NCBI GenBank assembly: GCA_902362725.1 | Contig: CABIXM010000018.1 | Location: 6,470-70,469, forward strand | Source: Clostridiaceae bacterium | GTDB lineage: Bacteria > Bacillota > Clostridia > Lachnospirales > Lachnospiraceae | Direction: 5' to 3' | DNA: 64,000 nucleotides | In this document: piece after piece, positions 54,024 through 61,486 of the stretch | How positions within the stretch are numbered: the stretch's first letter is position 1 | How the letters are laid out: each line of letters opens with the position of its first letter | Position numbers and translations under genes: made by a program | Notes under the pieces: generated by a model | What the model saw: the letters and a program-made list of their open reading frames with translations, nothing else | Database searches by the model: none | Told to the model about the DNA's origin: nothing

Positions 54024-54069
54024 ATGGAATCCTCTATTACGTAAAAAAATATTATCGCACTGCGACGGA
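54021..54069. repeat. Degenerate remnant of the hairpin repeat family
   Basis: After the terminator, TTTATGGAAT...TACGTAAAA resembles a broken 5' hairpin, and TTATCGCACTGCGACGGA (54052-54069) matches 45200-45217 with one difference. The 3' hairpin is missing. It lies between convergent genes. Confidence 0.55.
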
Positions 54070-54079
54070 TCAGAAAAAT

Positions 54080-54898
54080 TTAATCCAGCATGAATTTCTG
54101 AATAATTTCCGCAATTCCGGAATGGTTGTTGTCATTCTCAGTGATATAGACGCCGTAGGGGTACATCTCCGGGCGGGCATTCTTCATGACGCAGGGGGTC
54201 TTGACAGCCTGCAGCATAGCAATATCGTTCTCTGCGTCGCCTGCGGCCAGCGTATTTTCGATGGGCACGTTCAGATAATTGCAGAGCCAGCGGATGCCGC
54301 TTCCCTTATTGATGCCCTCCGGAAGAAACTCCAGATACTGATCGCAGGAGAAGAACATATCGATGTGGTGGGCCTTGCTCCAGGGAACCATGTGTTCTCG
54401 GAATTTCTCCAGTTTCTCCCGGTCGTGCAGGTCGATGAACAGTAGCTTGATGGGATCCCAGGTGATGGCCTTGGTGACGTCCTCCAGCACTTCGTAGGTC
54501 ACCAGGGTGGACTTGGCATAATACTGAATCTCCGGATCCTCCCGCTCGCAGAGTACGCCGTGGTCGGAGTAGGTCTGGGGATGCAGGCCGAACTTGTAAG
54601 CCTCGTCGAAGGCCTCCCGGATGTAGCTTCGGTCCACGCCGGTCTGGAAGATGGTCTCCCTGGTGTACGCGTCGTAGATCAGCGCGCCGTTGGAGGTGAT
54701 GGCATAGCAGCCGGGCTTGTCCATGTGAAGCTTCTCCAGCTGAAAAATGGTGCTGTATAAGGGGCGGCCGGTGGTGATGACCACGGCATGTCCCTGATCC
54801 GCAGCCTTCTGAATAGCTTCCAGGTTCCCGGGCGTGATATCCTTATTGTCGTCCAGCAGAGTTCCGTCCAGATCCACAAATAAAATTTTCTTTTCCAT
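54080..54898 (-). CDS. Cof-type HAD-IIB phosphatase
   Basis: A 272-residue HAD superfamily protein with the C2B cap (Cof type). Motif I: LFVDLDGTLLDDNKDI (nucleophile Asp and Asp+2); motif II: VVITTGRP; motif III/IV: NKGSGIRWLCNYL and LAAGDAENDIAMLQAV. Such enzymes dephosphorylate sugar phosphates, FMN or other small metabolites; the substrate is open. GAGGAG lies about 10 bases before the ATG, and TATAAT (complement of 54937-54942) with an upstream TGC forms an extended -10. Single gene, divergent from the germination gene. Confidence 0.92.
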   Translation of the reverse strand: MEKKILFVDLDGTLLDDNKDITPGNLEAIQKAADQGHAVVITTGRPLYSTIFQLEKLHMDKPGCYAITSNGALIYDAYTRETIFQTGVDRSYIREAFDEAYKFGLHPQTYSDHGVLCEREDPEIQYYAKSTLVTYEVLEDVTKAITWDPIKLLFIDLHDREKLEKFREHMVPWSKAHHIDMFFSCDQYLEFLPEGINKGSGIRWLCNYLNVPIENTLAAGDAENDIAMLQAVKTPCVMKNARPEMYPYGVYITENDNNHSGIAEIIQKFMLD

Positions 54899-54936
54899 TT
54901 CTAAAAACTCCTCATAAAAATCTGTAATATGAGTTG

Positions 54937-54942
54937 ATTATA
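54937..54942 (-). promoter_or_regulatory. Extended -10 promoter of the HAD gene
   Basis: On the - strand TGCTATAAT, an extended -10 box; the -35 region (TTTTAT at 17 bp) is weak. Confidence 0.55.
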
Positions 54943-55021
54943 GCACGAAAAGTCCCGGTATAAAAGCATAGTTTTGGAAAATAGAGGAATACTAGGCGTA
55001 GAAAAATACGGAGGTACCTGT

Positions 55022-56428
55022 ATGAGTGAAAAACTGTCTGCCCGATTAAAAGAAAATACATCCCGCCTGGACGAAATCCTGAATCTCGATACGAATTTCG
55101 ATATCATAAGAAAGGGCGTCCAGACCGGCGGCCGGGACGCATGTATCTATTTTATTGATGGATTTCTGGAGGAATCCGTCATGGAAAAACTGTTGGAATT
55201 TTTTTACAAGTTGAAACCAGAGGAGCTTCCCATGACCGCACAGCAGATGGCCGCCCATGTGGTTCCTTACGTGGAGGTCTCAGCCATGGAAAACTTGGAC
55301 GAGATCCTGAAGAGCCTCCTGTCCGGCGTTACCTGCCTGTTCATCGACGGCTACGACGCCTGCATTGGCCTGGACTGCCGTTCCTATCCCATGCGGAGTG
55401 TGGATGAGCCCTCCAAGGACAAGGCCCTCCGGGGCTCCAAGGACGGCTTTGTGGAGACCCTGGTATTCAACACGGCCCTGATTCGAAGACGTATCCGAAG
55501 CACTCACCTTTCCATGGAAATAATGACGGCAGGCCGGACTTCCCGGACGGACATCGTCCTCTGTTACATGAACGAGCGGGTGGACCGAAAGCTCCTGCGG
55601 GAGCTGAAAGGCCGCATCAGCGCCATTCAGGTGGATTCCCTGACCATGAACCAGGAGAGCCTGGCTGAGTGCATCTATGAGCGGAAATGGTTCAATCCTT
55701 TCCCGAAATTCAAATTCACCGAGCGGCCGGATACGGCCTCGGCGGCTATCCTGGAAGGCAACATCGTGATTCTGGTGGACAATTCGCCCCAGGCCATGAT
55801 TGTGCCTACATCCATTTTCGACATCATTGAGGAAGCGGACGACTACTACTTTCCCCCGGTGACCGGTTCTTACCTTCGGCTGTCCCGGTTTATCATTGCG
55901 ATTATTACGTTACTTCTGACGCCGACGTTCCTGCTGTTGTATCAGAATCCGGACTGGATTCCGAAATGGCTGGCCTTTATCGTCATCAAGGACACGGTGA
56001 ACATCCCGGTGGTCTGGCAGTTTCTGATGCTGGAGCTGGCCATCGACGGTCTGCGCCTGGCGGCTATCAATACCCCCAGTATGCTGAGTACGCCCTTAAG
56101 CGTGGTGGCCGGTATCGTCCTGGGGCAGTTCACTGTGGATTCCGGCTGGTTTAACGCAGAAATCATGATGTACATGGCCTTTGTGGCCATCGCCAACTAC
56201 ACCCAGTCCAGCTATGAGCTGGGCTACGCCCTGAAATTCATGCGGTTGATCTTGCTGGTGCTGACCGCAGCGTTCAATCTCTGGGGGTATATCGCAGGGA
56301 TAATCCTGACTATGACCGCCATCATTGGTAATAAAACGGTGGCCGGGAAGAGCTACATTTATCCGCTGTTCCCGCTGAACCTGACGCAGTTGAAAAGACG
56401 GTTTCTGCGGATGCGTTTGAAAGAATAA
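55022..56428 (+). CDS. GerA/SpoVAF-family spore germination protein
   Basis: A 468-residue protein of the GerA/SpoVAF family. A soluble N-terminal part of about 285 residues (FDIIRKGVQTGGRDACIYFIDGFLEESVMEKLLEF; TEMTAGRTSRTDIVLCYMNERV-type region; RPDTASAAILEGNIVILVDNSPQAMIVPTSIF) is followed by a membrane part with about five segments (SRFIIAIITLLLTPTFLLLY ... NLWGYIAGIILTMTAII). The start at 55022 has GGAGG 7 bases upstream; a longer reading from 54974 has none. SpoVAF or GerA A subunits sit in the inner spore membrane. No B or C partner genes are adjacent, which suits SpoVAF better than a full GerA-type receptor. Confidence 0.9.
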   Translation: MSEKLSARLKENTSRLDEILNLDTNFDIIRKGVQTGGRDACIYFIDGFLEESVMEKLLEFFYKLKPEELPMTAQQMAAHVVPYVEVSAMENLDEILKSLLSGVTCLFIDGYDACIGLDCRSYPMRSVDEPSKDKALRGSKDGFVETLVFNTALIRRRIRSTHLSMEIMTAGRTSRTDIVLCYMNERVDRKLLRELKGRISAIQVDSLTMNQESLAECIYERKWFNPFPKFKFTERPDTASAAILEGNIVILVDNSPQAMIVPTSIFDIIEEADDYYFPPVTGSYLRLSRFIIAIITLLLTPTFLLLYQNPDWIPKWLAFIVIKDTVNIPVVWQFLMLELAIDGLRLAAINTPSMLSTPLSVVAGIVLGQFTVDSGWFNAEIMMYMAFVAIANYTQSSYELGYALKFMRLILLVLTAAFNLWGYIAGIILTMTAIIGNKTVAGKSYIYPLFPLNLTQLKRRFLRMRLKE

Positions 56429-56488
56429 GGAGAATGTTAAAAGAAAACACGGCTTTGGTAAAAAGCAAAGCAGGATTCTTTTACAAGG

Positions 56489-56517
56489 TTCACAAAAAAG
56501 AAAGGTTGTGTTATGAT
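56489..56517 (+). promoter_or_regulatory. Promoter of the sirC-like gene
   Basis: TTCACA (56489-56494), a 17-bp spacer and TATGAT (56512-56517). A weak GCTTTG/CAAAGC hairpin (56452-56471) just upstream may end the germination-gene transcript. Confidence 0.6.
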
Positions 56518-56546
56518 ACTGGCAGAATACCCGGGGAGGATACATT

Positions 56547-57011
56547 ATGAGTCGCTATTTTCCACTGTTTGTGGATCTGGAACAGGAAAAAATCGTGGTG
56601 GTAGGCGCGGGCCGCATCGCGGAGCGGCGGATTCGGACGTTGCTGTCCTTTGACGCGCGGATTACGGTTCTTGCGCCGGAGGCTACGGAAGCCATAAAAA
56701 CATGGGCTGAAGAGGGAGTACTTCACTGGCAGCAGGCTTGCTGGAGCCAGGAAGCAGAAAAATTTCTGGAGGGAAGCCTGTTCGTACTGTCGGCTGCGGA
56801 TGACAGTGCAGTCAATGAGGCGGTATGTTCCGCCTGCAGAAAACGAAACATTCCGGTGAACTGCGCGGATGATCGCACCCGCTGTGATTTTTATTTTCCG
56901 GGAATCGCGGAGGGCGGCGGCGTGACGGCCGGTATCACGGCCGGAGGAACGAATCACCGGCTTGCCCGGGAAGCGACCGAAAAAGTCCGGGAGCTTCTGA
57001 TCAAAATGTGA
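56547..57011 (+). CDS. Precorrin-2 dehydrogenase / sirohydrochlorin ferrochelatase-type protein
   Basis: A 154-residue protein resembling the N-terminal (CysGB/Met8/SirC) module: FPLFVDLEQEKIVVVGAGRIAERRIRTLL (NAD-binding), ARITVLAPEA, LFVLSAADDSAVNEAVCSACRKRNIPVNCADDRTRCDFYFPGI and a GGTNHRLAREATEKVRELL tail. It oxidises precorrin-2 to sirohydrochlorin with NAD and in some proteins inserts iron. It stops after about 154 residues, so the dimerisation domain of full CysG is short or missing. Own promoter; hemB follows after 80 bases with another -10. Confidence 0.88.
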   Translation: MSRYFPLFVDLEQEKIVVVGAGRIAERRIRTLLSFDARITVLAPEATEAIKTWAEEGVLHWQQACWSQEAEKFLEGSLFVLSAADDSAVNEAVCSACRKRNIPVNCADDRTRCDFYFPGIAEGGGVTAGITAGGTNHRLAREATEKVRELLIKM

Positions 57012-57038
57012 AAAAGATGATCCGTTTCGAGATAGATA

Positions 57039-57047
57039 TGTTATACT
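57039..57047 (+). promoter_or_regulatory. Extended -10 promoter of hemB
   Basis: TGTTATACT is an extended -10 (TGnTATACT); no good -35 is seen at 17 bp. Confidence 0.5.
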
Positions 57048-57091
57048 GCTAACAGAGAAAAAGATAGAAACAAAAGAGGAGACGAAAAGTA

Positions 57092-58075
57092 ATGGATATG
57101 AACATCAGACCGAGACGCCTTCGCAATGGCGTCCAGTTACGGAAAATGGTACGGGAGACCAGAATGGATAAGAGTTCCCTGATTTACCCGATGTTTGTAA
57201 AAGAAGGAACGGGAATCCGGGAAGAGATTCCGACCATGCCGGGACAGTATCGGTACAGTATCGATCAGCTTCCCTATGCGCTGGAAGAGCTTGCGAAGGC
57301 CGGCGTGGGAAGCGTCATGTTTTTCGGAATTCCCGATCATAAGGACGCATGCGGCAGCGGCGCTTACGCAGAGGACGGAATTGTACAGAAGGCGTTCCGG
57401 GAGGCTAAGAAACAGTTTCCGGATCTGTACTGTATCGGCGACGTATGTATGTGCGAGTACACCTCCCATGGTCACTGCGGCATTCTCCACGGAGAATACG
57501 TGGACAATGATAAAACCCTGGAGTATCTGGCGAAAATTGCCCTGTCCCAGGTGCAGGCAGGCGCGGATATGGTAGCGCCCTCCGATATGATGGACGGGCG
57601 TGTGGCGGCTATCCGTTCTATCCTGGACGACAATGGCTATGTGGAAACTCCGATTATGTCCTATGCGGTAAAATACGCTTCCGCCTTTTACGGTCCCTTC
57701 CGCGACGCGGCAGGCAGTGCTCCGGCCTTCGGCGACCGGAAGTCTTATCAGATGGATTACCACAACCGCCGGGAGGGCGTGAAGGAAGCTCTGCTGGATG
57801 TGGAGGAAGGCGCGGATATCATCATGGTAAAGCCTGCCATGAGCTATCTGGATGTGATTGCGGAGGTAAAGGAAAGTATCGTGCTTCCGGTGGCAGCCTA
57901 CAGTGTCAGCGGCGAATACGCCATGATTAAGGCAGGCGCGTCCCTGGGCTACATTGACGAGGCGTCCATTATCTGTGAGACAGCGGCAAGCGCTTACCGG
58001 GCAGGTGTAGATCTGTACCTGACCTATTTCGCAAAAGAGATTGCAGGCTTTATGGATGAAGGGAGAATTGGTTAA
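57092..58075 (+). CDS. hemB: Porphobilinogen synthase
   Basis: A 327-residue HemB. RPRRLRNGVQLRKMVRETRM at the N-terminus, FVKEGTGIREEIPTMPGQYRYS, zinc-binding Cys in DVCMCEYTSHGHCGIL, and Schiff-base Lys residues in SYAVKYASAFYGPFRDAAGSAP and ADIIMVKPAMSYLDVI. It condenses two 5-aminolevulinates to porphobilinogen in the cytosol. Its stop shares one base with the hemL start. A good AGAGGAG ribosome binding site is present. Heme or corrinoid supply is the purpose; hemA, hemC and hemD are not in the window. Confidence 0.97.
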   Translation: MDMNIRPRRLRNGVQLRKMVRETRMDKSSLIYPMFVKEGTGIREEIPTMPGQYRYSIDQLPYALEELAKAGVGSVMFFGIPDHKDACGSGAYAEDGIVQKAFREAKKQFPDLYCIGDVCMCEYTSHGHCGILHGEYVDNDKTLEYLAKIALSQVQAGADMVAPSDMMDGRVAAIRSILDDNGYVETPIMSYAVKYASAFYGPFRDAAGSAPAFGDRKSYQMDYHNRREGVKEALLDVEEGADIIMVKPAMSYLDVIAEVKESIVLPVAAYSVSGEYAMIKAGASLGYIDEASIICETAASAYRAGVDLYLTYFAKEIAGFMDEGRIG

Positions 58076-59355
58076 TGGGCAGATCAGAAGCACTTTTTGC
58101 AGAAGCAATGGAACATATCCCAGGAGGAGTAAATTCCCCGGTGCGGGCCTTTGGCTCCGTCGGTGAAACACCCCGGTTTATCGCGTCGGCAAAGGGCGCG
58201 TACATGACAGACGCGGACGGCCAGACCTATCTGGATTTTGTAGGATCCTGGGGACCGATGATTCTGGGACATAATCATCCGGAAGTGCTTGCGGACGTCC
58301 TGGAGGCCTGCCGGGAGGGCTTAAGCTTTGGCGCAGCCACAGAGAGGGAGGTGGAGATGGCAGATCTGATCTGCAGCATCGTTCCCTCCATCGAGATGGT
58401 CCGTATGGTCAATTCCGGTACGGAAGCCGTAATGAGCGCTATCCGGGCGGCCAGAGGCTTTACCGGACGGAATAAGATTATCAAATTTGCAGGCTGCTAT
58501 CACGGACACAGCGACGCCATGCTGGTGAAGGCAGGATCCGGCGTGATGACGGCAGGCATTCCGGACAGCGCCGGTGTTCCGGCGGGCTGTACCCAGGATA
58601 CCCTGACGGCTGTATACAACGATCTGGATAGTGTGGAGGCTATCTTCGACCAGTTTCGGGGCGAGATAGCGGCGGTGATCGTGGAGCCGGTGGCTGCCAA
58701 TATGGGCGTGGTGCTTCCCAAAGAAGGTTTCCTGGAGGGACTGCGCAGAATCTGTACCGAGCAGGGCAGCCTTCTGATTTTTGACGAGGTTATCACAGGC
58801 TTTCGCTTAAGCCTGTCCGGCGCGCAGGGATATTTTGGCATTGAGCCGGATCTGACCACCTTTGGCAAGATTATTGGCGGCGGTATGCCGGTGGGCGCTT
58901 ACGGCGGACGGAAGGACGTAATGAAGCTGATTGCTCCCAGCGGCCCGGTTTACCAGGCGGGAACCCTGAGCGGCAATCCGGTTGCCATGGCGGCAGGCTT
59001 AAGACAGCTGAAGCTTCTTCGGGAGACGCCGGATTTTTACGAGAAGCTGAATCATAAGGCGGATGGATTCTTTGAGAATATGCAGGAGGCAGTAAAGGCG
59101 GCAGGAAAGCCCTGGCAGATCAACCACATCGGTTCTCTGGGCTGCATCTTTTTCACCGACCGGCCGGTCACCAATTATGCGGAGGCAAAGACCTCAGATA
59201 CGAAAAAATTCGGAGAATATTTCTCTTATATGATAAAAAACGGCATCTATCTGGCGCCGTCCCAGTTTGAGGCCATGTTCCTGTCGGCGGCCATGACAGA
59301 AGAGGAGCTTGCGAACACGCTGGAGATTTTTAAGGGATATCTGAAGCAGTGCTAA
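58075..59355 (+). CDS. hemL: Glutamate-1-semialdehyde 2,1-aminomutase
   Basis: A 426-residue PLP enzyme. GGVNSPVRAF near the N-terminus, VNSGTEAVMSAIRAARGFTGRNKIIKFAGCYHGHSDAML, IFDEVITGFRLSLSGAQGYFGIEPDLTTFGKIIGGGMPVGAYGG with the PLP-binding Lys, and GTLSGNPVAMAAGL. It converts glutamate-1-semialdehyde to 5-aminolevulinate. The start overlaps the hemB stop by one base. hemB and hemL act in sequence, reversed in gene order. The lactonase-like gene follows after 19 bases with AAGGAGGAG. Confidence 0.97.
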   Translation: MGRSEALFAEAMEHIPGGVNSPVRAFGSVGETPRFIASAKGAYMTDADGQTYLDFVGSWGPMILGHNHPEVLADVLEACREGLSFGAATEREVEMADLICSIVPSIEMVRMVNSGTEAVMSAIRAARGFTGRNKIIKFAGCYHGHSDAMLVKAGSGVMTAGIPDSAGVPAGCTQDTLTAVYNDLDSVEAIFDQFRGEIAAVIVEPVAANMGVVLPKEGFLEGLRRICTEQGSLLIFDEVITGFRLSLSGAQGYFGIEPDLTTFGKIIGGGMPVGAYGGRKDVMKLIAPSGPVYQAGTLSGNPVAMAAGLRQLKLLRETPDFYEKLNHKADGFFENMQEAVKAAGKPWQINHIGSLGCIFFTDRPVTNYAEAKTSDTKKFGEYFSYMIKNGIYLAPSQFEAMFLSAAMTEEELANTLEIFKGYLKQC

Positions 59356-59374
59356 GCGTAAGGAGGAGAATACC

Positions 59375-60430
59375 ATGGACAAGAAAAAATACGTAGCTTA
59401 TGTAGGAACTTATACCCATGGCAACAGTGTGGGAATTCATCTTTTTGATCTGGATGTGGAAAATGGCACCATGAAGGAGCGCAAGGTTATCCCGATTAAC
59501 AACCCTTCTTATATCAAAATGTCCCACAACGGAAAATTCCTGTATTCCATCGCCGATGAGGGCGTGAGATCCTTTACGGTACAGCCGGACGGAGATCTGG
59601 TTCCGTTAAACTGCGCCAGCATCGAAGGCATGCGCGGCTGTTATCTGTCTACCGATAAGGATGATAAATATCTCTTTGTGGCAGGCTGGCACGACGGAAA
59701 GGTAACGGTTATGCGCCTGAATGAGGACGGTACGGTGGGAGCGATGACAGACGAGGTTTTCCACAAGGGCCTGGGCAGCGTGGCAGAGCGAAATTTCCGC
59801 CCCCATGTAAACTGCGTGAATCTGACGCCGGACGGAAAGTATCTCTGTGCGGTGGATCTGGGTACGGATCAGATTAAGATTTATAAATTTGATCACAGGA
59901 CCGGTAAAATCGAGCTTCTGGATCTGCTGTTCTGTGAGCTGGAGTCTGCGCCCCGGATTCTCAAATTCAGCAGAAGCGGAAAATTTGCCTATGTGATCAG
60001 TGAACTGAAGAATTATATTACGGTCTACAGGTATGACGGAAGCGGAAAGAACCCGGTATTTGAGGAGATTCAGAAGGTTTCCACACTGAACGATTATCAT
60101 TCCGCCACCAGCGCGGCCTGCGCCCTGCGGTTCTCCAGAGATGACACGAAGCTTCTGTGCACCAATGCCGGGGACAATACGGCAGGTCTTTTCCATGTGG
60201 ATACAGAGACCGGACTGCTGGAGAAAATCTGTATTCTGCCAATTAGCGGGGACTACCCGAAGGCTATTGATTTCTTCCCGGATAATAAGCACATCATGTC
60301 ATTGAACCATGAGAGCAATACCATCACCACCTTTGAGGTGCATTATGACAAAAACTATTTTACAGCCAAGGGAAAACCGATCTCCATTGAGACGCCCAAC
60401 TGTGTTCTGGTGGCAGAAATTAAAGAGTAG
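59375..60430 (+). CDS. 6-phosphogluconolactonase-like beta-propeller protein
   Basis: A 351-residue member of the lactonase family (PF10282), a seven-bladed beta-propeller: YVAYVGTYTHGNSVGIHLFDLDVENGTM at the start, repeated HNGKFLYSIADE, DDKYLFVAGWHDGKVTV, RPHVNCVNLTPDGKYLCAVDLGTDQIKIYKF and SRSGKFAYVISELKNYITVYRY blades. The Pgl-type enzymes hydrolyse 6-phosphogluconolactone; other members act on muconolactone, so substrate is uncertain. No signal peptide. It is cotranscribed with hemB and hemL, an odd partner. Confidence 0.9.
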   Translation: MDKKKYVAYVGTYTHGNSVGIHLFDLDVENGTMKERKVIPINNPSYIKMSHNGKFLYSIADEGVRSFTVQPDGDLVPLNCASIEGMRGCYLSTDKDDKYLFVAGWHDGKVTVMRLNEDGTVGAMTDEVFHKGLGSVAERNFRPHVNCVNLTPDGKYLCAVDLGTDQIKIYKFDHRTGKIELLDLLFCELESAPRILKFSRSGKFAYVISELKNYITVYRYDGSGKNPVFEEIQKVSTLNDYHSATSAACALRFSRDDTKLLCTNAGDNTAGLFHVDTETGLLEKICILPISGDYPKAIDFFPDNKHIMSLNHESNTITTFEVHYDKNYFTAKGKPISIETPNCVLVAEIKE

Positions 60431-60442
60431 TGTGGACAGACA

Positions 60443-60578
60443 GGCTACGATTTGCAGACCCCACGCGTATACGCGTGGGGTACTGCTTTGCAGGACGATA
60501 CAGGAGAAAAATTTCTGCCCTTACATGCGAGCATGACGTGCAGAAGTTTTTCTCCTGTATCGTCTGCAAATCATAGCC
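60443..60578. repeat. Nested palindromic element of 136 bp
   Basis: An outer 17-bp stem with one mismatch (60443-60459 with 60562-60578) encloses two arms: a perfect 22-base palindrome (60459-60480, CCCCACGCGT and its complement) and a 17-bp perfect stem (60495-60511 with 60547-60563), whose top has TTCTGC/GCAGAA and CATGC/GCATG helices. TTTGCAG occurs both at 60451 and 60487. It fills most of the 326-base gap 60431-60756, which has no gene; the rest of the gap has a 20-base motif (60579), a promoter (60617) and leader hairpins. No T tract is present, so it is not a simple terminator. Confidence 0.85.
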
Positions 60579-60598
60579 TTGTACCCTTAAAAGTACAA
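60579..60598. repeat. 20-base palindromic motif, copy 1
   Basis: TTGTAC-N8-GTACAA with centre CCTTAAAA. It is repeated at 63585-63604 with 18 of 20 bases identical. Confidence 0.7.
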
Positions 60599-60616
60599 AT
60601 TATTTCCTGTCAGGGC

Positions 60617-60645
60617 TTGCAAAATATGGCGAAAGCACCTAAAAT
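60617..60645 (+). promoter_or_regulatory. Promoter of pduL-ackA
   Basis: TTGCAA (60617-60622), a 17-bp spacer and TAAAAT (60640-60645). Confidence 0.7.
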
Positions 60646-60662
60646 GGAGATAGAATTATGGT

Positions 60663-60714
60663 GTACATTGTGAAATGTACTGTGAGCCGGCGAAGGGCAA
60701 CTTTTGTCGGCTCA
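60663..60714 (+). promoter_or_regulatory. Two leader hairpins before pduL
   Basis: GTACATT (60663-60669) pairs with AATGTAC (60674-60680) around GTGA, and TGAGCCGGC (60683-60691) with GTCGGCTCA (60706-60714). They lie between promoter and ribosome binding site without a T tract. The first is also a good DNA palindrome, so a repressor site is possible. Confidence 0.5.
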
Positions 60715-60756
60715 TAGAACTGTAATAAATTATTTATAAGAAAAGGAGAATGTATC

Positions 60757-61323
60757 ATGAAATTTGTTGTTGAAACCTCAGCACGCCACGTACATGTAAC
60801 ACAGGAGGATCTGGAGACCCTGTTCGGTAAGGGTCATGAGCTGACCAAGAAGAAGGATCTGTCCCAGCCGGGTCAGTTTGCCTGCGAAGAGAAGGTAACC
60901 ATCGTAGGAAGCAAGAAAGAGATGAAGGCTTCCATCCTGGGACCGGTTCGTCCGGAGACACAGGTAGAGCTGTCCCTGACAGACGCGCGTTCCATCGGCG
61001 TAGACGCTCCGATCCGTGAGTCCGGCGACATCGCAGGCAGCGGCGCATGTAAGCTGGTAGGACCGGCAGGCGAGGTTGAGCTGAAGGAAGGTGTAATCGC
61101 AGCAAAGCGTCATATCCATGCAACTCCGGAAGATGCTGAGAAGCTCGGCGTAAAGGATAAGGATGTTGTATCTGTAAAGATTGATACCGAGGGCAGAAGC
61201 CTGGTATTCGGCGATGTAGTTGTTCGTGTAAGCCCGAAGTACGCTCTGGCTATGCACATCGATACCGACGAGTCCAACGCAGCAGCTTGCGGACGCGAGG
61301 TATTTGGTGAGATCGTAAAATAA
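60757..61323 (+). CDS. pduL: Phosphate propanoyl-/acetyltransferase, PduL type
   Basis: A 188-residue PduL phosphotransacylase (PF06130), with two half-domains and the histidine zinc sites SARHVHVTQEDLETLFG and AKRHIHATPEDAEKLGV, QPGQFACEEKV and LGPVRPETQVELSLTDARSIGVDAPIRESGDIAGS. It moves an acyl group between CoA and phosphate. The protein begins directly with the domain and has no N-terminal microcompartment-targeting helix, and it precedes ackA, so it very likely serves as the cell's acetyl-CoA to acetyl-phosphate enzyme in place of Pta. Highly biased codon use suggests strong expression. Ribosome binding site AAAAGGAG. Confidence 0.95.
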   Translation: MKFVVETSARHVHVTQEDLETLFGKGHELTKKKDLSQPGQFACEEKVTIVGSKKEMKASILGPVRPETQVELSLTDARSIGVDAPIRESGDIAGSGACKLVGPAGEVELKEGVIAAKRHIHATPEDAEKLGVKDKDVVSVKIDTEGRSLVFGDVVVRVSPKYALAMHIDTDESNAAACGREVFGEIVK

Positions 61324-61358
61324 TCGCGAAGGCAATGAGCAGTGCGTCAGATGGAGGA

Positions 61359-61442
61359 AACTCAGATGTCATGCCTGCATGAGCAGATGAGTTTTTGACA
61401 GATGACATAGGGCGAAGCCCACGCATGAGTGAGCTTGCTCAC
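61359..61442 (+). promoter_or_regulatory. Leader with alternative hairpins between pduL and ackA
   Basis: In the 163-base gap, AACTCA (61359-61364) can pair with TGAGTT (61388-61393, then TTT), a terminator-like form, while ATGTCAT (61366-61372) can pair with ATGACAT (61402-61408); the two pairings cannot form together in a simple fold. GGGC-GAA-GCCC (61410-61420) and GTGAGC-TT-GCTCAC (61429-61442) follow. It may set the ackA level relative to pduL. Confidence 0.45.
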
Positions 61443-61486
61443 GAGTGCTACTGAAGGTAAATAAGAATTAAGGAGAATACATAGCT

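Noticed and set aside
61336..61383. Small open frame of 15 codons between pduL and ackA
   Set aside because: No ribosome binding site and it lies within the hairpin-forming leader.
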